A stretch of 64,000 nt of DNA, taken from NCBI RefSeq assembly GCF_900095175.1, contig NZ_LT606946.1, positions 374,712 through 438,711 of the forward strand, given 5' to 3'. Position numbers and translations under genes: made by a program. Shown here piece after piece: positions 1-9,070 of this stretch. How positions within the stretch are numbered: position 1 is the stretch's first letter; every line of letters begins with the position of its first letter. The notes beneath the pieces are model-generated. The model was not told the DNA's origin and ran no database searches. It saw nothing but the letters and a program-made list of their open reading frames with translations. The stretch is from Polynucleobacter necessarius. Its GTDB lineage: Bacteria; Pseudomonadota; Gammaproteobacteria; Burkholderiales; Burkholderiaceae.

Positions 1-631
1 CTTCCTGTAGGCTATGTTGGCAAACGTGCCTCAAGTTCTGGTGGTTAATCCACAGCGCGTAAGTGCACGCAATGCCAAAGAGTTTATTGACCTCATGAAG
101 AAGAATCCTGGCAAATATAACTTTGCTAGCGCAGGTAGTGGCACTGTTCACCACTTAGCCGGTGAGTTATTTAAGATTCAGACTGGCACCTTTATTACTC
201 ACATCCCTTACCGTGGTGCTGGCCCAGCAATGAATGACTTGTTGGCAGGCCAAGTGGATTTAGAGTTTGATGGCCTTGCTACATCTGCACCACAAATTAA
301 TGCCGGTAAGTTAGTGGCGATTGCCGTGGCAGCAAACAAGCGCTCACCAGCAATTCCAAGTGTGCCAACATTCCAAGAAGCTGGATTGCCTGACTACGTA
401 GTGTCAACTTGGTACTCTATGTTTGCTCCAGCAGGCACTCCAAAACCTATCGTTGACAAGATGATTGTTGAAGTGCAGAAGGCCTTAAATTCACCAAAGA
501 TCAAAGCAATCTGGGAGAAAAATGGTTCTGAAATACCGAATCTCTATGGTGAAGCATTTGGTAAGCAGGTGAATGCTGACGTAGTTCGTTGGTCTAGCGT
601 GGTTAAGAAATCTGGTGCTTCGTTAGATTAA
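1..631 (+). pseudogene. Bug-type TctC solute-binding protein, 5' truncated by window edge, apparently frameshifted
   Basis: This is the C-terminal two thirds of a periplasmic binding protein of the Bug/TctC family, which captures carboxylates for tripartite tricarboxylate transporters. The open frame from position 14 carries the family blocks VPQVLVVNP, NFASAGSGT, HIPYRGAGPA and SVPTFQEAGLPDY. Upstream of position 14 this frame hits TAG at 8-10. The first nine bases in frame 1 read LPV, and removing one G at 9-11 would join them as LPVAMLANVP, which fits the family. I infer a one-base insertion, so the gene is probably inactive; the 5' end lies outside the window. It precedes matB, suggesting an organic acid (possibly malonate-like) ligand. 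The family is sure, the frameshift probable. Confidence 0.75.
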
Positions 632-665
632 TTAAGCATTTAATGTATTGGTATTTGAGGCTCGA

Positions 666-2189
666 ATGAATTTATATTCCTTATTGGAGAAAGGTTTTCC
701 AAAAGATAAGCAAGCGTGTGCACTTGAAACGCATGATGGACTTTATTACTCCTGGAGTGATCTAGAGCGTGCAACTGCCAAGATGGCAAATTTGCTTAAG
801 AGTCTCAAATTACCTGCTGGATCAAGGGTTGCAGTACAGGTTGAAAAATCTCCTGAGGCCCTTTTTCTTTACCTTACCACTATCAAGGCAGGCTATGTTT
901 ACCTACCTCTGAACACAGCCTATCAAGCGGCGGAAATTCAATACTTTCTCGAGAATGCCGAGCCTGCAGTAGTAGTTTGCAGTAGCAAGAATTTCTCTTG
1001 GGTATCGAAGGTTGCTTTTAGGGCGGGCACTAAACACGTGTTTACTTTGGATGAAGATCGCAAAGGCACTTTGCTTGAGCGTGCAGCTGGCCAAAGTGAT
1101 AAGTTCAAGACTGTTGCTGTAAAAGATAATGATTTGGCTGCTATCTTGTATACCTCCGGTACTACCGGACGTAGCAAAGGCGCGATGCTGACCCATAAGA
1201 ATTTGGGTAGCAATGCGCAAGTGCTGCAAAAGTTTTGGGGTTGGAAAAAAGGCGATGTCCTATTGCATGCATTGCCAATCTTTCATGTCCACGGCTTATT
1301 TGTAGCTGCTCATGGTGCGTTAATTAACGGTAGCAAAATGATTTGGTTGCCGCGTTTAGATACTGCGCAACTCATTCATCACATGCCTAATTCCACTGTA
1401 ATGATGGGTGTGCCAACGTTCTATGTACGCCTGCTTGCGGATAAGAATTTCAATAAGAGTGTCACGCGCAATATGCGCTTATTTATTTCGGGTTCTGCAC
1501 CCTTACTGACTGAAACATTCAATACCTTTAAAGAGGTGATTGGCCAACCGATTCTTGAGCGCTATGGCATGAGCGAGACCGTGATGTTGGTCTCCAACCC
1601 ATACAAAGGAAATCGTGTAGGCGGATCCGTTGGCTTGCCCTTGCCAGGCGTGAAAGTGCGCGTGGTTAACGAAAACAATAGACCTTGTGGTGTTGATGAA
1701 ATCGGCAGCATTCAGGTTAAAGGTCCGAATATATTCAAGGGCTACTGGCGCATGCCAGAAAAAACTGCAGAAGAATTTACCAAAGACGGCTGGTTTAAAA
1801 CCGGTGACGTGGGACGTTGGGGCGGAGATGCCAATGGTGGTAAAGCGCCCAAGGATTACCTCTGTATTGTTGGACGTAGCAAGGACTTAATTATTTCTGG
1901 TGGCTATAACGTCTATCCAAAAGAAATCGAGAGCTTTATCGATGACATGGATGGCGTAGATGAGAGTGCCGTGATTGGTATTCCGCAGCCAGATTTTGGT
2001 GAAGCAGTCATGGCAGTAGTCGTGCCAAAAGCAGGTGCCAAGCTTGATTCACAAGCCATGATCGCTACACTCAAAACGCAGATTGCGAACTTCAAGATTC
2101 CAAAGCGTTTAGAGATTGTTTCTGACTTACCTCGTAATGCAATGGGTAAAGTGCAGAAGAATATTCTCCGTCAGCAATACACCAGTTAA
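666..2189 (+). CDS. matB: Malonyl-CoA synthetase (MatB-like acyl-CoA ligase)
   Basis: This 507-residue cytoplasmic AMP-forming acyl-CoA synthetase would activate malonate (or methylmalonate) to its CoA thioester using ATP. The adenylate-forming P-loop motif LYTSGTTGRSKGAM lies near residue 161, the YGMSET motif near 300, the hinge GRSKDLIISGGYN near 405, and the catalytic lysine context NAMGKVQKN close to the C-terminus. Length matches MatB. I place the start at ATG 666, preceded by TTGAGG, rather than at an in-frame TTG at 648. It lies just downstream of a TctC binding-protein remnant, which fits uptake plus activation of a dicarboxylate. The substrate is inferred from overall resemblance; another short-chain acyl-CoA ligase is the alternative. 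Confidence 0.82.
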   Translation: MNLYSLLEKGFPKDKQACALETHDGLYYSWSDLERATAKMANLLKSLKLPAGSRVAVQVEKSPEALFLYLTTIKAGYVYLPLNTAYQAAEIQYFLENAEPAVVVCSSKNFSWVSKVAFRAGTKHVFTLDEDRKGTLLERAAGQSDKFKTVAVKDNDLAAILYTSGTTGRSKGAMLTHKNLGSNAQVLQKFWGWKKGDVLLHALPIFHVHGLFVAAHGALINGSKMIWLPRLDTAQLIHHMPNSTVMMGVPTFYVRLLADKNFNKSVTRNMRLFISGSAPLLTETFNTFKEVIGQPILERYGMSETVMLVSNPYKGNRVGGSVGLPLPGVKVRVVNENNRPCGVDEIGSIQVKGPNIFKGYWRMPEKTAEEFTKDGWFKTGDVGRWGGDANGGKAPKDYLCIVGRSKDLIISGGYNVYPKEIESFIDDMDGVDESAVIGIPQPDFGEAVMAVVVPKAGAKLDSQAMIATLKTQIANFKIPKRLEIVSDLPRNAMGKVQKNILRQQYTS

Positions 2190-2204
2190 CAGCGGTATAA
2201 ATCC

Positions 2205-3023
2205 TCAGAAACCAAATGCCTTGCGGCTTTCATTAAACATGAAGGCTGCAAGCATAAAGAGCATCACGCCAAAGATACGTTTGAGTTGAGCTACATTGAG
2301 CTTTCTAGCCATCTTTGCGCCAAGCGGAGCGGTAAATATACTTACTGCCACAATGCACAATACTGCTGGAACATAGACAAATCCCAGCGAGCCTGCGGGA
2401 AGGTTGGGGTTGCCCCAACTACCGTACATGTACCCCATTGTTGCTGCAGCTGCAATTGGAAATCCTAAGCCTGAAGAACTTGCCATTGCAGTGTGTGGTT
2501 TTACATTACACCAAAGCATAAATGGCACAGTTATGAAAGCTCCACCTGCACCAACAAGACTTGCAATCACACCTGTAAATGCTCCAAATGAAAAAAGACC
2601 AAGAGGGCCAGGCAACTCTCGGCCGGCCCTAGGTTTTTTATTAATGATCATTTGGATCGAGGTGTACACAATAAAAATGGCGAAGAATAGGGAGAGCCAA
2701 GAGGTGTCAATTGCCTCAAAGATTTCGCTACCGCCAACAAGGCTACCAATGACTAGACCGGGGCTGAGTGCAGCCACTAGCTTCCAGTCGATAGAATTGT
2801 GTTTGTGGTGCGCCCAAATAGCCGAGGTGGTTGTAAACAGAATAGTTGCCATCCCGGTGGCAATAGCCATATGAACGATGACATTTTGACCAAACCCTAA
2901 ATGATTGAAGACTACGATCATGAAGGGAACCAAAATCATCCCGCCACCAATGCCAAGCAGTCCAGCAAGAAAGCCGGATATGCTGCCACATAACATCAGC
3001 ATGAGGATATCGGCTATAGACAT
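2205..3023 (-). CDS. TSUP/TauE-SafE family membrane permease
   Basis: A 272-residue integral membrane protein of the TSUP (sulfite exporter TauE/SafE) family. It has about eight hydrophobic segments and the two internal repeats typical of the family. Glycine-rich signatures are seen near residues 18-32 (GFLAGLLGIGGGMILVPF) and 150-170 (GVIASLVGAGGAFITVPF). Members move sulfite, sulfoacetate or other organosulfur anions across the inner membrane; the substrate cannot be told here. It is convergent with matB, and its ATG sits directly after the 3' end of the 6S RNA on the same strand, so read-through from the zapA-6S unit is possible. The reading frame is intact. Confidence 0.85.
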   Translation of the reverse strand: MSIADILMLMLCGSISGFLAGLLGIGGGMILVPFMIVVFNHLGFGQNVIVHMAIATGMATILFTTTSAIWAHHKHNSIDWKLVAALSPGLVIGSLVGGSEIFEAIDTSWLSLFFAIFIVYTSIQMIINKKPRAGRELPGPLGLFSFGAFTGVIASLVGAGGAFITVPFMLWCNVKPHTAMASSSGLGFPIAAAATMGYMYGSWGNPNLPAGSLGFVYVPAVLCIVAVSIFTAPLGAKMARKLNVAQLKRIFGVMLFMLAAFMFNESRKAFGF

Positions 3024-3025
3024 GA

Positions 3026-3196
3026 ATTCCCCGCCTTAGCCGCTAGGCCGTCATCCTGAACCCTAAGGTTCAAGGTGGAACGGCTACTCTGTTTTGGGTG
3101 CATTAAGAACTCCAGGGAGTGAACAGCGCGAAGCTGCCACTGTGAAGATTCAAAACGCTCACGCCCACAGTGTAAAGATCGTTCCGGATGCTTGCG
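3026..3196 (-). ncRNA. ssrS: 6S RNA
   Basis: On the minus strand, immediately after the zapA stop, is a strongly 6S-like transcript. The 3' half contains CACCTTGAACC followed by GGGTTCAGG and then GATGACGGCC...GCGGCTAAGGCGG, matching in order the conserved 3' block of E. coli 6S RNA (CACCTTGAACC / GGGTTCAAGG / ACAGCCTGCGGCGGC). The 5' half contains ACTGTGGGCGTGAGCG and CTTCACAGTGGCAGC, which can build the arms around the open-promoter-like bubble. 6S RNA binds sigma70 holoenzyme and represses transcription in stationary phase. Position downstream of zapA is the usual one in beta- and gammaproteobacteria. The exact ends are approximate. Confidence 0.88.
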
Positions 3197-3203
3197 CATC
3201 GGT

Positions 3204-3566
3204 TCAAGGAACTATTGGCCTTGGCGAACCAGGCAGGGAAAGGGTTTGCATCAGAGTGTCTACTTGATCTTCCAGATTGTGGATTTCTTTCTGGAGACGA
3301 GCGATTTCTTCTGGGTCAGAGTTTGATGAAGTGCCTTGCGCAGGCGCTTGTTGAGCTGTGGATTGCAACTTGATGAGGTCGCCCGCAATCTTCAGTGCGG
3401 CCATCATGCTGGCACGCTCAATGCTACGGTTGCCACCATTGATTACTAGCTGAATTTGCTCATCAACTAGGGTGCAGGCAGCTCGTAGCAAGGGCTCATG
3501 TTCAGCGCTCGTGGCTAAGGTAATTTTTTGACCGGCGAGGGTTACTTCAATGCGTTGTTGGCTCAT
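3204..3566 (-). CDS. zapA: Cell division protein ZapA
   Basis: A 120-residue ZapA that binds FtsZ filaments and stabilises the Z ring. The N-terminal domain reads QQRIEVTLAGQKITLAT, followed by a DEQIQLVINGG...SIERASMMAALKIAGDL region and a C-terminal coiled coil (residues about 75-110) that forms the antiparallel tetramer. I chose the ATG at 3566 because GAGG lies 7 bases upstream; an ATG two codons earlier is possible. The 5' end overlaps the preceding coiled-coil gene by 20 bases, so the two are probably translationally coupled. 6S RNA follows immediately. Intact. Confidence 0.9.
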   Translation of the reverse strand: MSQQRIEVTLAGQKITLATSAEHEPLLRAACTLVDEQIQLVINGGNRSIERASMMAALKIAGDLIKLQSTAQQAPAQGTSSNSDPEEIARLQKEIHNLEDQVDTLMQTLSLPGSPRPIVP

Positions 3567-3831
3567 TGTCATCCTCTGGGTTAGGTGGTGTGACGGGCTC
3601 ACCGAGCAAGTTCAATTGACGTCCGTCACTTTGTTCTGGCAGACGACTCAAAATATGCTGAATCCGTTTTTGCGCATCCTCAATTTTGGTTTCAAGCTGA
3701 CTGCGATCTTGGCGAAGTGCTTTAACAGCATCGGAGATCAGCTGAATTTTGTGAGATAGCCTTTGTAATGATTCGGCTATCGAATCAGATTCGGTGGCGT
3801 CGTTGGGGACTTGAGGGGCGTACTCGGTCAT
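3547..3831 (-). CDS. Small coiled-coil protein upstream of zapA
   Basis: A 94-residue acidic, hydrophilic protein predicted to be largely coiled coil from residue 18 to 65 (heptad-like SLQRLSHKIQLISDAVKALR then LETKIEDAQKRIQHILSRL), with a Pro/Asp/Glu-rich tail. Short coiled-coil proteins of this kind (TIGR02449-like or ZapB-like) are commonly encoded just before zapA and are presumed to act in division. It overlaps zapA, which supports a shared job. No enzymatic motif is present. The frame is intact; the functional call rests on context. Confidence 0.7.
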   Translation of the reverse strand: MTEYAPQVPNDATESDSIAESLQRLSHKIQLISDAVKALRQDRSQLETKIEDAQKRIQHILSRLPEQSDGRQLNLLGEPVTPPNPEDDNEPTTH

Positions 3832-3882
3832 ATGGGCATTGTAGTCTTAGCAAAACGCTTTGTGAAACTCCTGATTTTGGGC

Positions 3883-4644
3883 TTACTTGGGTAAAGCAAC
3901 CCAATCATCCCCTAGCTTTTCTAGGCGAATCCGACCATCAAATAGCTCGATTAGGGCTTGATGAGTTCTAGGATCTTGGTTTGACCCCTGAAAATGCAGT
4001 TTGCCTTTGCTGAGCATCACCAAATGGTCAGCACGGAGCGCAAAATGAACTTCATGTAAAACCGTCACCAAGGTCTTGCCTTGAGTCAGTAAGTCGCCTT
4101 GCCATTTCAGAAAATCGGATTGATGTGGCGGGTCTAAATTAGCCAGAGGCTCATCCATGAGAAGGATGTCGGAGTCCACAGCAAGCATGCGAGCTAAAAG
4201 AACTCTTTGGCGCTCCCCTCCAGAGAGTTGTTGCAAAGGGCGATGGCGTAAATGCCATGAGTCGGTTTGCCGCAAAGCGCTTTCAACCGAAATATGATCG
4301 GCGTCAGAGGGTAGGTGCAACCATCCTTGATGCGGAATGCGTCCCAGCATGACTGTGTCATAAACACTGAAGGAGTCATCAAATTCTTCTGAATTATTCG
4401 AGTCTTGATCGAGCCAAGCAATTTTCTTTGCAAGATCTTTTGGGGTAAATGCAGATAAATGAACTTCGTCGATAGTGATGGACCCATCCCACTTCAGTAA
4501 TCCAGCCATTGCCTGCAAGAGAGATGACTTTCCTGCGCCATTGGGCCCAATAATACTGATCCATTTTCTCCGTGGAATATCTATATTGAGATCGGAGAGA
4601 ACAGCGCAAGGACCCCTATATACATTGAGTTGGCGGGTTTTCAT
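3883..4644 (-). CDS. btuD: ABC transporter ATP-binding protein for cobalamin uptake (BtuD-type)
   Basis: A 253-residue ATPase of a BtuCD/FecCD-type importer. Walker A GPNGAGKSS spans residues 33-41, the ABC signature LSGGERQ 141-147, and Walker B ILLMDEP ends near 166; a switch histidine follows in VLHEVHFA. It overlaps btuC by four bases (ATGA arrangement) and is the last gene of the riboswitch-controlled btuB-F-C-D operon, so the substrate is most likely vitamin B12 or another corrinoid. It would energise import of corrinoid from periplasm to cytoplasm. Intact frame. Confidence 0.88.
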   Translation of the reverse strand: MKTRQLNVYRGPCAVLSDLNIDIPRRKWISIIGPNGAGKSSLLQAMAGLLKWDGSITIDEVHLSAFTPKDLAKKIAWLDQDSNNSEEFDDSFSVYDTVMLGRIPHQGWLHLPSDADHISVESALRQTDSWHLRHRPLQQLSGGERQRVLLARMLAVDSDILLMDEPLANLDPPHQSDFLKWQGDLLTQGKTLVTVLHEVHFALRADHLVMLSKGKLHFQGSNQDPRTHQALIELFDGRIRLEKLGDDWVALPK

Positions 4645-5618
4645 GAGCGCACTCCAAGAGAGGTTCGCCTCAGTAGAATCAATAAATAGAGGCCGCCTAA
4701 GACTGCTGTCACCACACCAACTGGAATTTCAATCGGTGCAAAGATAGTGCGAGCAATCAGATCTGAGCTAAGCAATAAGATTCCACCGCCCAGACAGGAG
4801 AATAAAAGCTGTACTCGTTGCCGTCCTCCAGAAAACTTTCTGACAAGGTGTGGTGCTGCTAGTCCAACAAAAGCAACTAAGCCGGTTTGCGCAACAGCGT
4901 ATCCAGTTGCAAGAGCAAGAATACCAATCAATATCAGACGTAGTTGATCTAATGGCAAACCTAAAGTGCGGGCAGTATTTTCACCAAGTGATAAAGCATC
5001 AAGAACAGGGCTAATGATGAGGGAGATGAGTAAGCAAATCAGCAAAGCGATTGCCATGATCTCAACGCCAGGCCAATTCAATAACGTGGTGTTGCCCAGC
5101 ATAAAGGATTGAATGCTTTGAAATAGATCAGGACGGATAAATGTAAACAAAGAATTCGCTGCGCCCAGGATCACGCTGATCACAACTCCAGATAATAAGA
5201 GGCGTAAAGAACTGCGATAACCGCCCGCCAATAGAAGAGAGGCCATCACTCCAAACAGCGCCCCTAGAAAAGCGCCGCCATTGAGTCCAATAATTTCTAA
5301 CCAAGAGTTGCCAAGATAGGCAAAGCAGAGAATGCTCCCAACCCCAAGCAGGGCACCAGATGCGCTTCCGAGTAGGTAGGGGTCGGCCAAGGGATTACGA
5401 AATAGGCTCTGTGCAATACCACCAGCCAGCCCTAATAAAGCACCCGCAAGGTAGGCCCCTAATGATCGCGGGAGTCGAATATCAAATAAGACTGTTTTAT
5501 CAGTTTCCGATAGATTCCAGCTGGCACCAATGCTTCCGAGGAGAGTCCCCATCAGCACTAAGGCTGCGCTGAGAATGAGTAGGGCGAACAGCTTGCCCAG
5601 AAAATAGTTTTTCTGCAT
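4641..5618 (-). CDS. btuC: Cobalamin ABC transporter permease (BtuC-type)
   Basis: A 325-residue FecCD-family permease with about ten hydrophobic segments. Family hallmarks include RLPRSLGAYLAGALLGLAGG near residue 50, NPLADPYLLGSASGA near 80, and VAFVGLAAPHLVR near 250, which contacts the ATPase. I chose ATG 5618 because it overlaps the btuF stop (TAATG); an in-frame ATG eleven codons upstream has less support. It forms the membrane channel with BtuD and receives B12 from BtuF. Intact. Confidence 0.9.
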   Translation of the reverse strand: MQKNYFLGKLFALLILSAALVLMGTLLGSIGASWNLSETDKTVLFDIRLPRSLGAYLAGALLGLAGGIAQSLFRNPLADPYLLGSASGALLGVGSILCFAYLGNSWLEIIGLNGGAFLGALFGVMASLLLAGGYRSSLRLLLSGVVISVILGAANSLFTFIRPDLFQSIQSFMLGNTTLLNWPGVEIMAIALLICLLISLIISPVLDALSLGENTARTLGLPLDQLRLILIGILALATGYAVAQTGLVAFVGLAAPHLVRKFSGGRQRVQLLFSCLGGGILLLSSDLIARTIFAPIEIPVGVVTAVLGGLYLLILLRRTSLGVRS

Positions 5619-6526
5619 TACCGAGATGATGACATCTTCTCTTGTATACATTGAGAAATAATCAGCGCCGCTTCTCCCATGCGGGGTCCGGGGCGAACCA
5701 AAACATCATTTTGTTCGCCAGTAAATACACAAATTCGATTATTAGAAACTGCAGGAATGGAGTTCCATCCCGGGCGTTTCTGAATCTCAGAAATAGTTGA
5801 TTCAGTAAGGAGGATGACATCTGGTTTAGCCTGCACTACAAACTCAGGGTTAATTTTTGGAAATGCGTCAAGTGATTTTGAGATGATGTTAATCAAATCC
5901 AACTGAGACAAAATTTCACCGATAAAAGAGGCGCTACCAGCTGCAAAGGGCGCGGGATTTACCTCAAAGTACACGCTGATATTTTTTTCTCTCGATGAGA
6001 GCTGCTTGCTAGCGCGCATGATTTCTTGTTGAATCTGATTCCAAACGCGAGTGCTCTCAGAGCTTCCTAGCACAGCATCAAGTTTCTGAAGGGCGCGCTC
6101 TTCATCCTTCATCGATTTCACATCTAAAGCAAAAGTCTTAATGCCCAAGCCATTTAACCGCGCAATAACAGGAGATGCTTTCTCTAGAAAGACAACATCC
6201 GGCTTGAGTTGCACAATGCGCTCAATATTAATGTCTCCAATGCCACCAAGCTTAGGCAAGCTTTGAGCCGATTTAGGCCAATTGGAATAGCGATCAATAC
6301 CAACCAATGTTGAACACCTTCCTAATGCGCAAACAGACTCGGTCAGAGATGGCAGAAGACTGACAACGCGCTGGGGTGGTTTATCAAACACCACTGAAAT
6401 TCCTCGGTCATCCGCTACTGAAACTGGTGCAGCAAAAACTGCCAAGGAGAATCCTAAGAGAAATGTGGCAACTCCAATGAGAAGATAGCGGGAATGCATC
6501 GAGAATTGGACGGCGACTTTAAACAT
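5618..6526 (-). CDS. btuF: Cobalamin-binding periplasmic protein (BtuF-type)
   Basis: A 302-residue class III substrate-binding protein with an N-terminal signal sequence: a basic start, the hydrophobic LLIGVATFLLGFSLAVFA, then cleavage near AAP. The mature part has the PPQRVVSLLPSLTESVCALG opening, GIDRYSNWP, and LGGIGDINIERIVQLKPDVVF, all typical of BtuF/FepB lobes. It carries corrinoid from the outer-membrane receptor to BtuCD. It is stop-start coupled to btuC, and btuB lies just upstream. An alternative start lies nine codons in (6499). Intact. Confidence 0.88.
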   Translation of the reverse strand: MFKVAVQFSMHSRYLLIGVATFLLGFSLAVFAAPVSVADDRGISVVFDKPPQRVVSLLPSLTESVCALGRCSTLVGIDRYSNWPKSAQSLPKLGGIGDINIERIVQLKPDVVFLEKASPVIARLNGLGIKTFALDVKSMKDEERALQKLDAVLGSSESTRVWNQIQQEIMRASKQLSSREKNISVYFEVNPAPFAAGSASFIGEILSQLDLINIISKSLDAFPKINPEFVVQAKPDVILLTESTISEIQKRPGWNSIPAVSNNRICVFTGEQNDVLVRPGPRMGEAALIISQCIQEKMSSSR

Positions 6527-6532
6527 CTATTT

Positions 6533-8634
6533 TTATAGAGTGTATTTAACGCTCAAGAATACAGCTCGAGGATCGCTTGGATAGTAGTAATACCCAGTAG
6601 TCAGTCCTCCGCCCGGCGTAGATAGACTGCCATATCCTCCATAGCTAGAGTAATTTACACCGCCAATATTCTTGATGGTTAAGCGACTTTCCCACTTATT
6701 TGTTTTATAGCTGGCAAATAAGTCACCGACCGTATACGAGGGCATTTTCGCTAGAGAGTTGCTGATTCCTGGTTCGGAGTCGTACATTTGCTGACCAACA
6801 AAATTGATTACACCGCCGAATGACCATGCTGTGTTAATAAGATATTGTGCTCTTGCATTCAGGGTGAGATCGGGAACAAGGGAGACACCAGTTCCACTAT
6901 AGATGCCCGTGGTGTAGGTAGATTTTTGAAATTCCCCCCACCTGAAATGCTTAACTTAGATGTGGCATTAAAGGTGGAGTCTAGCAAAATACCTTTTCTG
7001 CCAATGTTATCCGCTGAGTTGGTGTTGTAATAAGTTGTGGGGTCATATCTTATTTCATTTTGCGTTAGCGATTGAAATGCTGATCCAGAAACTCTCACAT
7101 TACTGATACTCCACTCTCCTCCTATTTCATATGTCTGGGTGGTCTGAGGCTTGAGAATTCCTGAGAAGATGCGGTTACCACTCGGGTCCCAACCCCAAAA
7201 TCCGTCAACGTTTGGAAACCGGAATGATTGATTCCATTTGACACATACCTTTTGATTTCTTTGGTATGAATAATTGATCGCTACATCCCCGGCATTAGCC
7301 CCATATTTTTGACTTGCACTAGTGGAGGTAGGGGCATAAAAATTTGAATCATTTGTTGAGGCATTTTGAGTCTGCCTTCTGAATCCCCCGCTGGCCTCAA
7401 TTGTTTTACTCAGAGGCACCCGACTAATAATGTAAGCAGATTGATTAATGAGGTTTGCAGATTGAGTATTGTTGAGTTGATTGTTATAGAACCATCCGGC
7501 TGGGGATTGGTTTGAAAGTATTAACTCTTGGGCTGCGCCTGTGTACTGATTATTTGAATTTTGATTTGATTTGCCGTAGTCATATCCAACTACAGTTGTG
7601 CCCCAGTTGCCAAAATCGGCTTTAATCCTCGGTGTTAACGCTAGGTCCCAGCTTGAGATATTCCCATTGCTTGGACCCGGGAAATAGCCGCCAACAGAAT
7701 CAGTACTTGCATAGTAGGGCGCGCCATAATTAATGGCCCTATTGCTATAAGTAAGATCAAGCATTGCAGTGTAGGTATCGCCAAGGCTCTTAATGCCGCC
7801 TGCCCGTACTCCAGAATTATTGGCGGTATTTCCAGCTCCCACATTATTAAATTTAGCTGCCTGTGGATTGCCTTGCCCGACTTGACCGACAACGTCACCT
7901 GGAGTTTGTTGGTTTGTATAGCTGTAAAAGATGTCTGCATACACATTGTCAATTCCACCCAAATCCTGAGATACTTTTGCATCAAATGCATAAGCATTGG
8001 CTGCTGAATTTGCTCGCCATCCTTGGCTATTTGAGCTATTTGCAGTGAGTTGTAATGTGGTGTTTTCTACTTTGTTGCGCAGAATGGCATTGCCAATATA
8101 TGTGCCAAAGCTACCCGCAGTAATACTTGCTTGATTGAGCGATGATTTACCACCATTGGTGATGATGTTGATTACGCCACCAACTGCCCCATTGCCATAC
8201 TGTACGCTTGCACCACCTTGCAGAATTTCAATGCGTTCAATTGAATCTATTGGAATGGATTCCCATGCGACGCCCAGGGAATCAATGGGATTCATTCTTT
8301 GACCATCAACCAAGATGAGCGTATTGCTGTTTGCAGTTGCCCCAAATCCCCCCATATCTACTGTTGCATCCAAATTTAATTGGCCAGAGTTTGAGCTTCG
8401 AACTACCAGGCCTCCAATTTGTGAAAGTACGTCAGGAATATTGTTTGATGTGGAGTTCGCAATCTCATCACGCGTAATCACTTTGACGTTTGCTGGGACC
8501 TCATTGAGGTTCTCCTCAAAACGGGAGCCTGAGACAACTACTGTCGACTGAGAGTTTTGGGCTACTGCGCTGAATGTTGCTGCTGCGCCACAAAGTAGGG
8601 CGATCAGCGTTTTACTATTGAACTGCTGTTTCAT
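6533..8634 (-). pseudogene. btuB: TonB-dependent cobalamin receptor BtuB, frameshifted at a G tract
   Basis: An outer-membrane TonB-dependent receptor, first gene of the B12 operon. The N-terminus has a signal peptide and a TonB box-like TVVVSGSRF, followed by the plug domain (about residues 45-160: DEIANSTSNNIPDVLSQ, ILVDGQRMNP, IERIEILQGGASVQYG, GAVGGVINI) and then beta-barrel strands. The frame stops near residue 591. The rest of the barrel, ending FLSVKYTL with the usual aromatic/hydrophobic C-terminus, continues in another frame. The break maps to a run of six C on the plus strand (6934-6939); seven would restore SGGGEFQKSTYTTGIYSGTG. It could be inactivating, phase-variable or a sequencing error. 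Full length would be about 700 residues. Confidence 0.85.
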
Positions 8635-8789
8635 GATGAACCTTCTGCCTTCGAATCACCTAGCTAACTTCCCCGTAAGCTGGGTCGAACAGAATTTCAC
8701 TTTTTGAGAGTTCAGGCGTCAATTGGGCGTCCTGCCGGTTTGGCTTGGGATGCTTCATCGGCGCGCGAAGATCCCCGTCCGCAAAATTC

Positions 8790-8990
8790 CACCTGTCTTG
8801 GCCGGTATCCGGGCTAGTAAATCTCAGAATCTGGCCTTCCCATGCAATTGACGCGCACAGTGGCTTACTCAGACTCCTGACACCTTTTCCTTGAAGTTAG
8901 GATGTATTTACTTACCGTTGCGGGGGCAACACACGTTTTGTGTTTCCCGTTTAACTTTATTGCACTGCAATAAAGCACCACGACCCGTTA
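8790..8990 (-). promoter_or_regulatory. Cobalamin (AdoCbl) riboswitch upstream of btuB
   Basis: The leader between btuB and position about 8990 carries the conserved cobalamin riboswitch elements on the minus strand, in order: CCCCCGCAACGGTAAG, GTCAGGAGTCTGAGTAA, the B12 box GCCACTG (plus-strand 8859-8865), GGGAAGGCCAGATTCTGAG, and CCCGGATACCGGCC. B12 binding in this family lowers expression of the downstream uptake operon by sequestering the ribosome site or terminating transcription. About 150 bases separate the aptamer from the btuB start, enough for an expression platform. Outer boundaries are approximate. Confidence 0.93.
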
Positions 8991-9070
8991 ATTTTAGCCT
9001 AAGCTCGATTCAGAACGGCTTAACCCCCCCCAAAAAAAGCCTACAATATGGGCTCTAGGATTAAGGATTC

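Noticed and set aside
3014..3199. 61-residue minus-strand ORF
   Set aside because: It lies entirely over the 6S RNA and has no protein-like features.
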